This document shows, in pieces, positions 1 to 7,600 of a DNA stretch of 64,000 nucleotides. Source of the DNA: Kitasatospora atroaurantiaca (GTDB taxonomy: Bacteria > Actinomycetota > Actinomycetes > Streptomycetales > Streptomycetaceae); NCBI RefSeq assembly GCF_007828955.1, contig NZ_VIVR01000001.1:3286001-3350000 (forward strand). The letters are read 5' to 3'. The notes below the pieces were generated by a model. The model did no database searches. It was not told the DNA's origin and saw nothing but the letters and a program-made list of their open reading frames with translations. Positions within the stretch are counted from its first letter, which is position 1. Every line of letters starts with the position of its first letter. The position numbers and the translations under genes were made by a program.

Positions 1-1
1 C

Positions 2-370
2 CCCTTCGGCGTCCACAACCCCGAGTACGCGGCGGGCTATCACACGGGTGTGGACTTCGCGGTCTCCGCCGGAACGACGCTGTTCGCGGTGGGCGACGCC
101 AAGGTGGTGTCGGCCGCCTACGACGGCGCGTACGGCAACGAGGTCGTGCTGCGGCTCTCGGACGGCAAGTTCGCGCAGTACGCCCACATGTCGTCGCTCT
201 CGGTGCGGGCGGGCCAGACCGTCTCGGCGGGGCAGCAGATCGGCAAGTCGGGGAACACCGGGAACTCCCACGGCCCGCACCTGCACTTCGAGATCCGGAC
301 CAGCAACCGGTACGGAGCCGTGGTGGACCCGATCGCGTACCTGTCGGCGCGTGGGGTGACCAACTTCTAG
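2..370 (+). CDS. M23 family metallopeptidase, C-terminal part (5' end outside window)
   Basis: This is the C-terminal 122 residues of a LytM/M23 zinc endopeptidase, a family that cleaves peptidoglycan cross-bridges outside the cell. The frame is open from base 2. The zinc motif HxxxD is visible as HTGVD at residues 14-18 of the fragment, and the second metal motif HxH as HLH in SHGPHLHFEIR near the C-terminus. The domain is complete at its 3' end and stops at TAG. Streptomycete members usually carry LysM, SH3 or coiled-coil regions upstream, which cannot be seen here. A hairpin follows the stop. The family call is secure; the cleaved bond is not known. Confidence 0.9.
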   Translation, partial: PFGVHNPEYAAGYHTGVDFAVSAGTTLFAVGDAKVVSAAYDGAYGNEVVLRLSDGKFAQYAHMSSLSVRAGQTVSAGQQIGKSGNTGNSHGPHLHFEIRTSNRYGAVVDPIAYLSARGVTNF

Positions 371-399
371 CGGGCGGTCGGGCGGTTCTCGCGAACGGA

Positions 400-435
400 G
401 ATGCGATGACAGATTTTGATATCTGCCATCGCATC
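400..435. terminator. Hairpin between the M23 peptidase and the tetR gene
   Basis: A 15-bp inverted repeat (400-414 with 421-435, one G/A mismatch) with a 6-nt loop lies between convergent genes and overlaps the stop codon of the tetR gene. It is probably a bidirectional terminator. Confidence 0.7.
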
Positions 436-1060
436 ACGCGGACGGCTCGATCCGCCTCGCATTCTCCAACGCAACCTCCAGCGCGGCGTCCATCGCCTCC
501 GCCAGCGTCGCCACCTTCGGCTCGGCACCCCCGACGCCGTCGCCGCCGTCCCGCCCGGCACCCTCGACATCCTGCTTGAGCAGGACCAGTGCCCAGTTGA
601 CGGAGAACAGCGCCATGGTGGCCCGCAGCCGGTCCTGGAAGGTCGCGTCGGGCCCGTGCACCAGCCGGATCATCGCCATCATCCGCGCCTTGAACTCCAG
701 CCCGGCCGGCGACTCACGCAGAGCCGGCTGGTTGTCGTGGAAGAACCGCAGCAGCGGCGCCCGCTCGAACATCCCCGCCGCGAAGCGCCGTACCAGCTCG
801 TCCCGCAGCTCCGGCGACCACGGCTTCCCCTCGCCCCAGGCGATGGTGTCGTCGATCGGAGCCGCCATGCTGTCCACGATGCCGTGGACGATGTCGTCCT
901 TGGTCTTGAAGTGGTAGTACAGCGCCGCCTTGGTCACCCCGAGCCGGTCGGCGATCTCCCGCAGCGAGGTCTTCTCGTACCCCTGCTCGGCGAAGAGTTC
1001 GAGCGCGACGTCGATGATGCGTGCCCGGGTGTCACTGCGGGGGCTCTGCGTCGTACTCAT
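434..1060 (-). CDS. TetR/AcrR family transcriptional regulator
   Basis: This 208-residue protein has a TetR-type helix-turn-helix near its N-terminus (SLREIADRLGVTKAALYYHF) and a variable all-helical C-terminal domain that would bind the effector. I chose the ATG giving MSTTQSPR because the longer reading adds 14 unsupported residues. It is divergent from an EmrB/QacA-type drug exporter at 1293, and a two-tier palindrome lies between them at 1190-1235. TetR repressors of divergently transcribed exporters normally bind such operators and are released by a transported compound, so it probably represses the exporter and itself. The inducer is unknown. Confidence 0.9.
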   Translation of the reverse strand: MSTTQSPRSDTRARIIDVALELFAEQGYEKTSLREIADRLGVTKAALYYHFKTKDDIVHGIVDSMAAPIDDTIAWGEGKPWSPELRDELVRRFAAGMFERAPLLRFFHDNQPALRESPAGLEFKARMMAMIRLVHGPDATFQDRLRATMALFSVNWALVLLKQDVEGAGRDGGDGVGGAEPKVATLAEAMDAALEVALENARRIEPSA

Positions 1061-1189
1061 GGCTTGGTGGCCTGCCTCATGCCTGCGTCGATTGGGCGGC
1101 AAGCTCCGGTACCGGCGCTCACCTCGGGGTGCATTCTCCCTGCCCGTGGGGCCACTACCGAAACTGGCTTGACGCCCGGCTTACGGACA

Positions 1190-1235
1190 ACTTACCGTGC
1201 GACCGAACGATTAACTAGCCGGTCGTCAAGTAAGT
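1190..1235. promoter_or_regulatory. Two-tier palindromic operator between tetR and MFS gene
   Basis: Two nested inverted repeats share one centre at 1212.5. The outer pair is ACTTAC (1190-1195) with GTAAGT (1230-1235); the inner pair is CGACCG (1200-1205) with CGGTCG (1220-1225). Each side has the same 4-base spacer between its two half-sites. The position between divergent regulator and exporter genes makes it the likely TetR operator. The exact symmetry is seen; binding is inferred. Confidence 0.7.
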
Positions 1236-1292
1236 AGCACCACAACACGCCACTGACCCATCGGCCGGCACCGCGCTTCCGGGAGACGCACC

Positions 1293-2873
1293 ATGTCACA
1301 ACAGCAGGTCGAGGCCGCGGCGGATCAGCCCGCCGCCGCAGTCGAGGGGGCGACCGACCCCGCCCCGAGGTCACCGCGCGAGATCCGCCTGGTGATGATC
1401 GGGCTCGTGGTCGCCATGCTGCTGGCCATGCTCGACAACCTGATCGTGGGCACCGCGATGCCGACCATCGTGGGCGACCTCGGCGGCGCCGAGCACCTCT
1501 CCTGGGTGGTGACCGCCTACACCCTGGCCACCGCCGCCTCCACCCCGATCTGGGGCAAGCTCGGCGACCTCTACGGCCGCAAGGGCACCTTCCTCACCTC
1601 GATCGCGATCTTCCTGGCAGGTTCCGCGCTCTCCGGGCTCTCCCAGTCGATGACCCAGCTGATCGCCTTCCGCGCCGTCCAGGGCCTCGGCGCCGGCGGT
1701 CTGATGGTCGGCGTGATGTCCATCATGGGCGCCCTGGTGGCGCCGCGTGACCGCGGCAAGTACCAGGGCATGTTCGCCGCCGTGATGGCGCTGGCCACCA
1801 TCGGCGGCCCGCTGGTCGGCGGTTTCATCACCGACCACCTCAGCTGGCACTGGACCTTCTACATCAACCTGCCGCTCGGCCTGGTCGCGCTCGCCTTCAT
1901 CGTGGTCACCCTGAAGCTGCCGAAGGTCCGCTCCACCGCGAAGATCGACTACGTCGGCGCCGCCCTGCTGACCATCGGCATCACCTCGCTGGTCCTGATC
2001 ACCACCTGGGGCGGCCAGGAGTACGCCTGGGGCTCGAAGCAGATCCTCGGCCTGGCCGCGCTCGCCGCCGCCTCGCTGATCGGCTTCTGCTACGTCGAGC
2101 AGCGGGTCGAGGAGCCGATGCTCCCGCTCGACCTCTTCAAGAACCTCAACTTCACCCTGGTCTCGGTGATCGGCTTCATCGTCGGTTTCGCGATGTTCGG
2201 CGCCGTAACCTTTCTGCCGCTCTACCAGCAGACCGTCCAGGGCGCCTCGGCGACCAACTCCGGCCTGCTGCTGATGCCGATGATGTTCGGGATGCTGGTC
2301 GTGTCGCTGGTGGTCGGCCAGGCCGTCACCAAGACCGGCAAGTACCGGATCTACCCGATCATCGGCACCGCCGTGATGGCCGGCGGCTCGCTGCTGCTCT
2401 CCACCCTGTCGACCGACACCAGCCGGTTCACCTCGGCCTGCTACATGGTGGTGCTCGGCGCCGGTATGGGCTTCCTGATGCAGATCACCATGCTGGTCGC
2501 TCAGAACAGCGTGGAGCTCAAGGACATGGGCGTGGCCAGCTCCACCGCCACCCTGTTCCGCACCATCGGCGGCTCCTTCGGTGTGGCCCTGTTCGGTGCG
2601 CTCTTCAACGACCGGGTCACCTCGACCATGAAGGAGTCCGGCGCCAAGGCCGCCGGCAACCTCGGTCAGATGGGCCCGGAGGCGCTGCGCAAGCTGCCGG
2701 CCCCGGTGCAGGACGCCTACCACCACGCCGTCTCCAACGGCATGCACACCGTGTTCCTGTGGGGCGCCGTGATCAGCCTGATCGCCGTCGCCGCCGCCGT
2801 CTTCATGCGCGAGGTCCCCCTGCGCGGCGCCGGCCAGCCGGCCGAGCAGTCCGTCGAGGCAGCCGCCCTCTGA
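1293..2873 (+). CDS. MFS drug exporter, EmrB/QacA (DHA2, 14-TM) family
   Basis: This 526-residue membrane protein has the length and about 14 hydrophobic segments of DHA2 proton antiporters. The early motif LDNLIVGTAMPTIVGDLGG and the following WVVTAYTLATAA are typical of EmrB/QacA exporters, and GKLGDLYGRKG is the MFS loop 2-3 signature. The ATG at 1293 is preceded by GGGAG at 1281-1285. It is divergent from a TetR repressor and ends in its own terminator, so it is a single-gene unit probably induced by its substrate. The substrate cannot be read from sequence. Confidence 0.92.
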   Translation: MSQQQVEAAADQPAAAVEGATDPAPRSPREIRLVMIGLVVAMLLAMLDNLIVGTAMPTIVGDLGGAEHLSWVVTAYTLATAASTPIWGKLGDLYGRKGTFLTSIAIFLAGSALSGLSQSMTQLIAFRAVQGLGAGGLMVGVMSIMGALVAPRDRGKYQGMFAAVMALATIGGPLVGGFITDHLSWHWTFYINLPLGLVALAFIVVTLKLPKVRSTAKIDYVGAALLTIGITSLVLITTWGGQEYAWGSKQILGLAALAAASLIGFCYVEQRVEEPMLPLDLFKNLNFTLVSVIGFIVGFAMFGAVTFLPLYQQTVQGASATNSGLLLMPMMFGMLVVSLVVGQAVTKTGKYRIYPIIGTAVMAGGSLLLSTLSTDTSRFTSACYMVVLGAGMGFLMQITMLVAQNSVELKDMGVASSTATLFRTIGGSFGVALFGALFNDRVTSTMKESGAKAAGNLGQMGPEALRKLPAPVQDAYHHAVSNGMHTVFLWGAVISLIAVAAAVFMREVPLRGAGQPAEQSVEAAAL

Positions 2874-2889
2874 CGGCACGAAGAACACC

Positions 2890-2928
2890 GACGGCCCCAT
2901 TGCACTACATCGTGCAAATGGGGCCGTC
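2890..2928 (+). terminator. Rho-independent-like terminator of the MFS gene
   Basis: A 16-bp stem (2890-2905 with 2912-2928, one bulged A) with a 6-nt loop is followed by CCAATTTTCC. It lies 17 bases after the MFS stop. Confidence 0.8.
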
Positions 2929-3032
2929 CAATTTTCCGAAGAAATTGGTAATTCAAGAGGCGTAGACAAACCAGCGGTATTCACCTCTATGATTCTGAGC
3001 GTCAGAAATCCGCGCCGATCAAGGGGCAGACA

Positions 3033-3239
3033 ATGCGCAGCAATGCCGAGATCCAGAGCCAGTTCGACGAGATCGACACCGATGGCGACGGCTACATCAC
3101 CGCCGACGAGCTGAAGATGTACCTCCAGCAGAACCCGAAGGTCAGCGATGCGAACGCCGCCGCGACCTTCAAGTACGCCGACGAGAACAGCGACGGCCAG
3201 ATCAGCTTCGAGGAGTTCGCCGAGCTGATCCGCAAGTAA
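3033..3239 (+). CDS. Small EF-hand calcium-binding protein
   Basis: This 68-residue acidic protein consists of two EF-hands and little else. Loop 1 is residues 15-26 (DTDGDGYITADE) and loop 2 is residues 50-61 (DENSDGQISFEE). Both have acidic residues at loop positions 1, 3, 5 and 12 and Gly at position 6, so both should bind calcium. There is no signal peptide, so it is cytosolic. AAGGGG lies just upstream of the ATG. It resembles the calmodulin-like CabD-type mini-proteins of streptomycetes. Its partner and role are unknown; a calcium buffer or sensor is inferred. Confidence 0.88.
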   Translation: MRSNAEIQSQFDEIDTDGDGYITADELKMYLQQNPKVSDANAAATFKYADENSDGQISFEEFAELIRK

Positions 3240-3319
3240 CGAGTTTCCGGGCGGTTCACCGGATGAGCAATTTACCGGATTACCGATCCACCGGTTCGTT
3301 CGGTGGACCGCCCTCGCGG

Positions 3320-4213
3320 CTATCCGGGCAGGCGGTATACGCCGGGCCCGACCGGCTCGACAAGGCCGTCCGCGACCAGTCCGTCCAACGCCCTGGCCCG
3401 CTGCACCGGCTCGGGCCAGACCGCGTCCAGGCTCGCCTGCGGCACCGTGCCGTGGGCGTCCCGCAGGACAGCCAGCAGCTTGCCCCGCACCTGACGGTCC
3501 GTCCCCTCGTACGACTGCCCGCGCCGCGGCGGGCCCTGGTACGGCGGCCGCCCGGCCACCCGCCAGGCGCAGTGCCGGGCCAGCGGGCACGCGCCGCACT
3601 CGGGGCTGCGGGCGGTGCAGACCAGCGCGCCCAGCTCCATCACGCCGACCGCCCAGGTCGCGGCGGTCTCGACGCTCGCAGGCAGCAGCTCGGTGGCGGT
3701 ACGGCGCTCGGCGGCGGTGGTCGCCTGCGCCGGGTACTCGACCCCCGTCACGGCCCGGGCGAAGACCCGGCGGACATTGGTGTCCAGCACCACATGGCGC
3801 TGCCGGAAGGCGAAGGAGGCCACCGCGGCCGCCGTGTACTCGCCGACGCCGGGGAGGGCGAGCAGGGCCGCGTGGTCGTCCGGCACACGGCCGCCGTGGT
3901 GCGCGGTGATCGCCACGGCGGCGGCGTGCAGCCGCAGGGCCCGGCGCGGGTAGCCGAGCCTGCCCCACATCCGGACGGCCTCGCCCGGCGCGTCGGCGGC
4001 GAGGTCCGCGGGGGCGGGCCAGCGCTCCAGCCACGCGGCGTAGGCGGGCAGCACCCGCTTGACCGGGGTCTGCTGGAGCATGAACTCGCTCACCATGACC
4101 GCCCACGGCGAGGCCTCGGGGGTACGCCAGGGCAGGTCACGGGCGTTGGCCTCGTACCAGTCGAGGACGGTCGAGTGGAGCAGCGGCGCGGGGGCGGCGG
4201 AGATGGCATCCAT
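3320..4213 (-). CDS. mutY: A/G-specific adenine glycosylase
   Basis: This 297-residue enzyme removes adenine mispaired with 8-oxoguanine in base-excision repair. It has the helix-hairpin-helix segment LPGVGEYTA (120-128), the catalytic Asp144 (VVLDTNVRR), the Glu43 of VSEFMLQQT, and a 4Fe-4S cluster set C199-x6-C206-x2-C209-x5-C215. The start at 4213 gives MDAIS; GGGAGG lies upstream, and a longer reading adds 53 Arg/Pro-rich residues. The C-terminus is short and lacks an obvious NUDIX-like 8-oxoG reader; the last 60 residues look like a small winged helix. It is transcribed toward the EF-hand gene and ends at a weak hairpin (3287-3307). Confidence 0.93.
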   Translation of the reverse strand: MDAISAAPAPLLHSTVLDWYEANARDLPWRTPEASPWAVMVSEFMLQQTPVKRVLPAYAAWLERWPAPADLAADAPGEAVRMWGRLGYPRRALRLHAAAVAITAHHGGRVPDDHAALLALPGVGEYTAAAVASFAFRQRHVVLDTNVRRVFARAVTGVEYPAQATTAAERRTATELLPASVETAATWAVGVMELGALVCTARSPECGACPLARHCAWRVAGRPPYQGPPRRGQSYEGTDRQVRGKLLAVLRDAHGTVPQASLDAVWPEPVQRARALDGLVADGLVEPVGPGVYRLPG

Positions 4214-4397
4214 GGCCCTTCGATCCTCCCACGCCACGGGCTCGTGTCGGCGCGGCGGGAGTGGGCGGTCCGGGTGCCACCTCCTCGGGTACGCCCGCGC
4301 GCGCCCGGCACATTCCCCGCACGCCGGAGCGCCCGCAACCCCCTCCCCCATCCGGACCAAATGGCGGATCATGTGAAGGAAGAGACGCCAGAGCGGT

Positions 4398-4411
4398 GTT
4401 GATGCATCAAC
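4398..4411. promoter_or_regulatory. 14-bp perfect palindrome upstream of the membrane protein gene at 4441
   Basis: GTTGATGCATCAAC is a perfect palindrome 30 bases before the GTG at 4441. It is AT-rich relative to its surroundings. It may be an operator; no binding protein is assigned. Confidence 0.4.
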
Positions 4412-4440
4412 GGGTGCACACAGTCTCGTAGAGTTTGCGC

Positions 4441-5271
4441 GTGCCCTCTCTGCGTCAACCCGTGGGACCGCTGCCGGCGTCGATCTACTGGCGTCGGCGC
4501 ATCGTCGTGCTCGCAGCCCTGGCGGCCGTCCTCGCGCTGATCGTCTGGCTGACCTCCGGTCAGGGAGGTGACGGGAAGCAGGGCAAGGACAACGCCGCGC
4601 AGCCCGCCCCTGCCCAGTCGATCACCCCTGGTGCGTCCCCGAGCGGCTCCGCGATCACCAGCCGCCCCGGCGGTCCGGGCGGAGCGGGCGGCGTCTCGGG
4701 CAGCAGCGGCGGCGACGTCAGCCTGACCAGCGGCGGTACGGGCGGCAGCGCAAGCCCGTCCGGTACGGCCACCGGCGCCGGTGCCTCGACCGGCGGGGCG
4801 GGCGGCGCAGGCGGCGGGGCGGCCACCCCTCCGGCCGTCAACACCAGCGAGGTGATGGCCCTCCCGGCCTGCGCCGCCTCGCAGGTCACCCTGGAGCTGG
4901 CCGGTACGCAGAACTCGTACGAGCTCAAGGACAAGCCGCGCCTCTCGCTCACCGTCCGCAACGCCTCGGGCTCGAACTGCCGGGTCGACCTCGGCCGGGT
5001 GGCCTCGACCATCGTGGTGACCTCCGCCGCCAACGAGCGGATCTGGTCCTCGGGCGACTGTCCGACGGAGCGTCAGAGTACCTGGGTGCAGATCACCGCC
5101 GGGACCGGTCTGACCGAGACGTTCACCTGGGACCGCAGCCGCAGCAAGCCGCAGTGCGCCTCCACCGACGGCACGACCGCCGGGCCCGGGAACTATCTGG
5201 TCCAGGCCTACCTCACCGGCCCGTCCGGCGGCCCGGTCTCCGCCCGCACCTCGATCCGCCTGGAAGGCTGA
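4441..5271 (+). CDS. Membrane-anchored protein with Ser/Gly/Pro linker, unknown function
   Basis: This 276-residue protein has a short cytoplasmic N-terminus, one membrane segment at about 21-40 (IVVLAALAAVLALIVWL), a low-complexity Gly/Ser/Ala/Pro linker to about residue 135, and a folded external domain with two Cys pairs that looks like an immunoglobulin-type beta domain. The GTG at 4441 gives VPSLRQPVG; a TTG two codons earlier is also in frame. It is divergent from mutY with about 230 bases between them. No enzyme motif was found. An anchored extracytoplasmic domain of unknown function is all I can support. Confidence 0.75.
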   Translation: MPSLRQPVGPLPASIYWRRRIVVLAALAAVLALIVWLTSGQGGDGKQGKDNAAQPAPAQSITPGASPSGSAITSRPGGPGGAGGVSGSSGGDVSLTSGGTGGSASPSGTATGAGASTGGAGGAGGGAATPPAVNTSEVMALPACAASQVTLELAGTQNSYELKDKPRLSLTVRNASGSNCRVDLGRVASTIVVTSAANERIWSSGDCPTERQSTWVQITAGTGLTETFTWDRSRSKPQCASTDGTTAGPGNYLVQAYLTGPSGGPVSARTSIRLEG

Positions 5272-5387
5272 CACCCTCTCTGCTCCACCCGGGCGGGCCG
5301 TTGTCATCTCTGCGCGGGCCGCCTGCCGACTGTTTTCAGCCAACTGAGCGGCCACCGGCATGTCAGGAAGCTGACCTGACGCACCGA

Positions 5388-5429
5388 CAGGAGTGCCCGT
5401 CCGCCCCCGTGTACGGACGGGCACTCCTG
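5388..5429. terminator. Hairpin between convergent genes at 5.4 kb
   Basis: A perfect 16-bp stem (5388-5403 with 5414-5429) encloses a 10-nt loop. It lies between the gene ending at 5271 and the MFS gene ending at 5547, so it can terminate both. Confidence 0.75.
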
Positions 5430-5501
5430 CCTGCTGCGGGCCGTCCCCACTCAGGAACGGCAGATCGGGCGGGGGCGCTCGGTGCAGCTGGATCACGCGG
5501 C

Positions 5502-5567
5502 CACTCCGTGCGGCCGGGGCAGGCGGGCCCACTCCGTGCGGCCGGGTCAGGCGGGCCACTCCGTGCG
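5502..5567. repeat. 27/28-bp imperfect tandem repeat spanning the stop of the MFS gene
   Basis: CACTCCGTGCG recurs at 5502, 5530 and 5557, with the intervening sequence also largely repeated. The stop codon of the minus-strand MFS gene (5547-5549) lies inside the second unit, so the array duplicates the C-terminal coding end and its downstream flank. Confidence 0.7.
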
Positions 5568-6785
5568 CCGGAGCGAGCGGCCGAGGGTCGCGGGCAGCAG
5601 CCCCGCCGCGAGCAGGGCGGCGAAGAGGCCCAGTGCGGCGGCCGGCGGGACGTGGTCCAGCAGCAGGCCGCTGCCGAGCATCCCGACAGGCACCCCGAGC
5701 ATGAAGACCGTCATGGTGGCGGCGACCACCCGGCCGCGCAGCTCGTCCGGCACGCGCTGGAAGATCAGGACGTCGACCATCACCCGGAGCGAGGGAATCC
5801 CCAGCATCATCGCGGCGAGGGCGACGAAGACCGTCACCGGGCCGCCGGGCAGCAGCGGCACCAGGAACAGCGGCACACAGACCCAGGCCACCGCCAGCAG
5901 GAGCTTGCCCGGGCCGAGCAGCCGGTGCAGACGGCCCACCAGCAGGGCACCCAGCAGCCCGCCCACGGCCTCCCCGGAGAGGGCCAGTCCGATGGACGCG
6001 GTGGAGCTGCCACCGTCCCGCAGCAGGACCATGACCGGCAGCAGCATCGCCGAGCCGACCAGGTTGAGGGCGAAGGTGACGGCGAGGGTCGAACGCAGCA
6101 GCGGACTGCCCATCAGGTGCCGGAAGCCGTCGAGCGCGCCGCCGTGCGAGCCGCCCTCGGCGGGCTCCGCCTTGCCGTCGAACCGGACCGCCACGGCGGC
6201 ACAGAGCGAGAGCAGTGAGGCCAGGGCGGTGCCGAGGAAGGGCACGGCCCGCCCGAACCCGAGCAGGAACCCGGCCAGCGGCGGCCCGATCAGACTGGCT
6301 CCGCTGACCCGCAGCTCCTCCTGGGCGAGCGCCTGGCGCATCTGCTCCGGGGGCACCACCGCCCGGACGGCGATCATGCGCACCGGGCCGCCGTACGCCA
6401 TGGTGGCGCCGATCACGGCGGCGGCCAGCAGGGTGTGGACGACGGTGAGCCGGTGCAGCAGAAGCGCCGTCACGACGCTGGCTGCCGTCAGGAAGCGAGC
6501 GGCGTCCGCCGCGATCAGGATCCGGCGGCGGTCCCGGCGGTCGGCGACGGCGCCGCCGTGCACCCCGAAGACCAGCGAGGCCGCGAACTGGACCGCGCCG
6601 AAGGCTCCGGCGACGGCCGGCGATCCGGTCATCGCCAGCAGCACGAGCGGGTAGGCGGTGTCCGCCACGCAGGTGCCGAGCATCGCCGAGGCCGCACCGC
6701 CCCAGAGCAGCTGGAAGCGCCAGTTCCGACGCAGTGGCACCGGCCGCTGCGTTCCGGCCACCTCGGTGAGCTCCACCGTAGCCAT
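5547..6785 (-). CDS. MFS transporter (DHA3-like, 12-TM)
   Basis: This 412-residue integral membrane protein has about 12 hydrophobic segments and the MFS loop ADRRDRRRIL. The overall pattern (WRFQLLWGGAASAMLGTCVADTAYPLVLL at the N-terminus) matches the DHA3 or enterobactin-exporter-like MFS group, in which the first helix contains Asn/Asp. Its ATG is at 6785. It is divergent from an ArsR-type regulator at 6905, which probably controls it. The substrate is unknown; a macrolide or siderophore-like compound is typical of the group. Confidence 0.87.
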   Translation of the reverse strand: MATVELTEVAGTQRPVPLRRNWRFQLLWGGAASAMLGTCVADTAYPLVLLAMTGSPAVAGAFGAVQFAASLVFGVHGGAVADRRDRRRILIAADAARFLTAASVVTALLLHRLTVVHTLLAAAVIGATMAYGGPVRMIAVRAVVPPEQMRQALAQEELRVSGASLIGPPLAGFLLGFGRAVPFLGTALASLLSLCAAVAVRFDGKAEPAEGGSHGGALDGFRHLMGSPLLRSTLAVTFALNLVGSAMLLPVMVLLRDGGSSTASIGLALSGEAVGGLLGALLVGRLHRLLGPGKLLLAVAWVCVPLFLVPLLPGGPVTVFVALAAMMLGIPSLRVMVDVLIFQRVPDELRGRVVAATMTVFMLGVPVGMLGSGLLLDHVPPAAALGLFAALLAAGLLPATLGRSLRRTEWPA

Positions 6786-6830
6786 ACCCCACCCCTTTTG
6801 CCTGAGCGCAGATGGTCACCCATCCGCAAC

Positions 6831-6850
6831 CATTCATCGATGCGTGAATG
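6831..6850. promoter_or_regulatory. Inverted repeat between MFS gene and ArsR-type regulator
   Basis: CATTCA (6831-6836) and TGAATG (6845-6850) form an inverted repeat with an 8-base spacer. It sits in the short divergent intergenic region. Winged-helix ArsR regulators often bind imperfect repeats of this type, so it is a candidate operator. Confidence 0.5.
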
Positions 6851-6904
6851 CTTGCAGACAAGTGATTGATTGCGCAAGGGTGCACGTTGTGGGTAAATGG
6901 GCCC

Positions 6905-7525
6905 GTGGCGAAGCGAGACGGAGAACGCGAGGTCGGGGACGTTGCGACGCTGAAGGCACTCGCCGATCCCCTGCGGTTGGCGATCCTCAACGTCCTGATG
7001 AAGAGCGCTCCCGAGCCGCTGACGGTGAAGGAGATGGCGGCGGAGCTGGGCGAGCCTCAGACCAAGCTCTACCGGCACGTCAAGCAGTTGGAGAAGGCCG
7101 ACCTCATCGTGGTGGCCGAGACCCGGCTGGTCTCGGGCATCGTCGAGAGCCGCTACCGGACCGGCCACACCTCACTGCGTCTGTCCCGCGAGATCTTCTC
7201 GGACGACTCCGCGGACCGGCCGGCCGCCCTCGGCACCATGCTCGCCGCGATGGACATGGTCCGCACCGACTTCCAGGGGCACTACCTCGGCCGCCGGATC
7301 GACTTCGCCGCTCCCGTCGACGGCTCGTCGGGCCCGCCCGGGCTCTTCAGCCACTTCGGCATGCGGCTCACCCCCGAGCGGCTCCTGCGCCTGCGCACCC
7401 AACTGGGCGCCATCCTCGACCAGCTGGCGGACGAGGGCGACAGTACCGAGGAGGACGCCGTCGACGTGACCCTCTTCACCCTGCTCTACGCGATCAAGCC
7501 GACGGCCGCACCCGACCGGGCGTAA
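6905..7525 (+). CDS. ArsR-type winged-helix transcriptional regulator
   Basis: This 206-residue protein has an N-terminal winged helix: ALADPLRLAILNVL starts the domain and VKEMAAELGEPQTKLYRHVKQL is the recognition region. This is the HTH_20 subgroup of ArsR-like regulators, which lack metal-binding Cys pairs; none is seen here. The C-terminal 120 residues are helical and probably bind an effector. I used the GTG at 6905, since upstream codons in this frame include no better start. It is divergent from the MFS exporter and likely represses it. Confidence 0.83.
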   Translation: MAKRDGEREVGDVATLKALADPLRLAILNVLMKSAPEPLTVKEMAAELGEPQTKLYRHVKQLEKADLIVVAETRLVSGIVESRYRTGHTSLRLSREIFSDDSADRPAALGTMLAAMDMVRTDFQGHYLGRRIDFAAPVDGSSGPPGLFSHFGMRLTPERLLRLRTQLGAILDQLADEGDSTEEDAVDVTLFTLLYAIKPTAAPDRA

Positions 7526-7545
7526 CGCGACGCGAGGCCCGGCTC

Positions 7546-7600
7546 AGCTTGGCTTTAAACCCCACCAAGACATGATCTTGGTGGGGTTTAAAGCCAAGCT
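7546..7600. terminator. 25-bp perfect inverted repeat, shared terminator of ArsR gene and disA
   Basis: Bases 7546-7570 pair perfectly with 7576-7600 around a 5-nt loop (CATGA). The stem contains CTTTAAACCCCACCAAGA and is AT-richer than its neighbours. Its right edge touches the stop codon of disA (7600-7602). It lies between convergent genes and probably terminates both. Confidence 0.8.

Noticed and set aside
3287..3307. Hairpin between the EF-hand gene and mutY as a terminator
   Set aside because: The stem is only 7 bp and lacks a T-run; too weak to list as a feature on its own.
1371..4106. 911-codon open frame on the minus strand antisense to the MFS gene
   Set aside because: Composition (Arg/Gly/Ala-rich, low complexity) and overlap with a well-supported transporter mark it as a GC-skew shadow frame.
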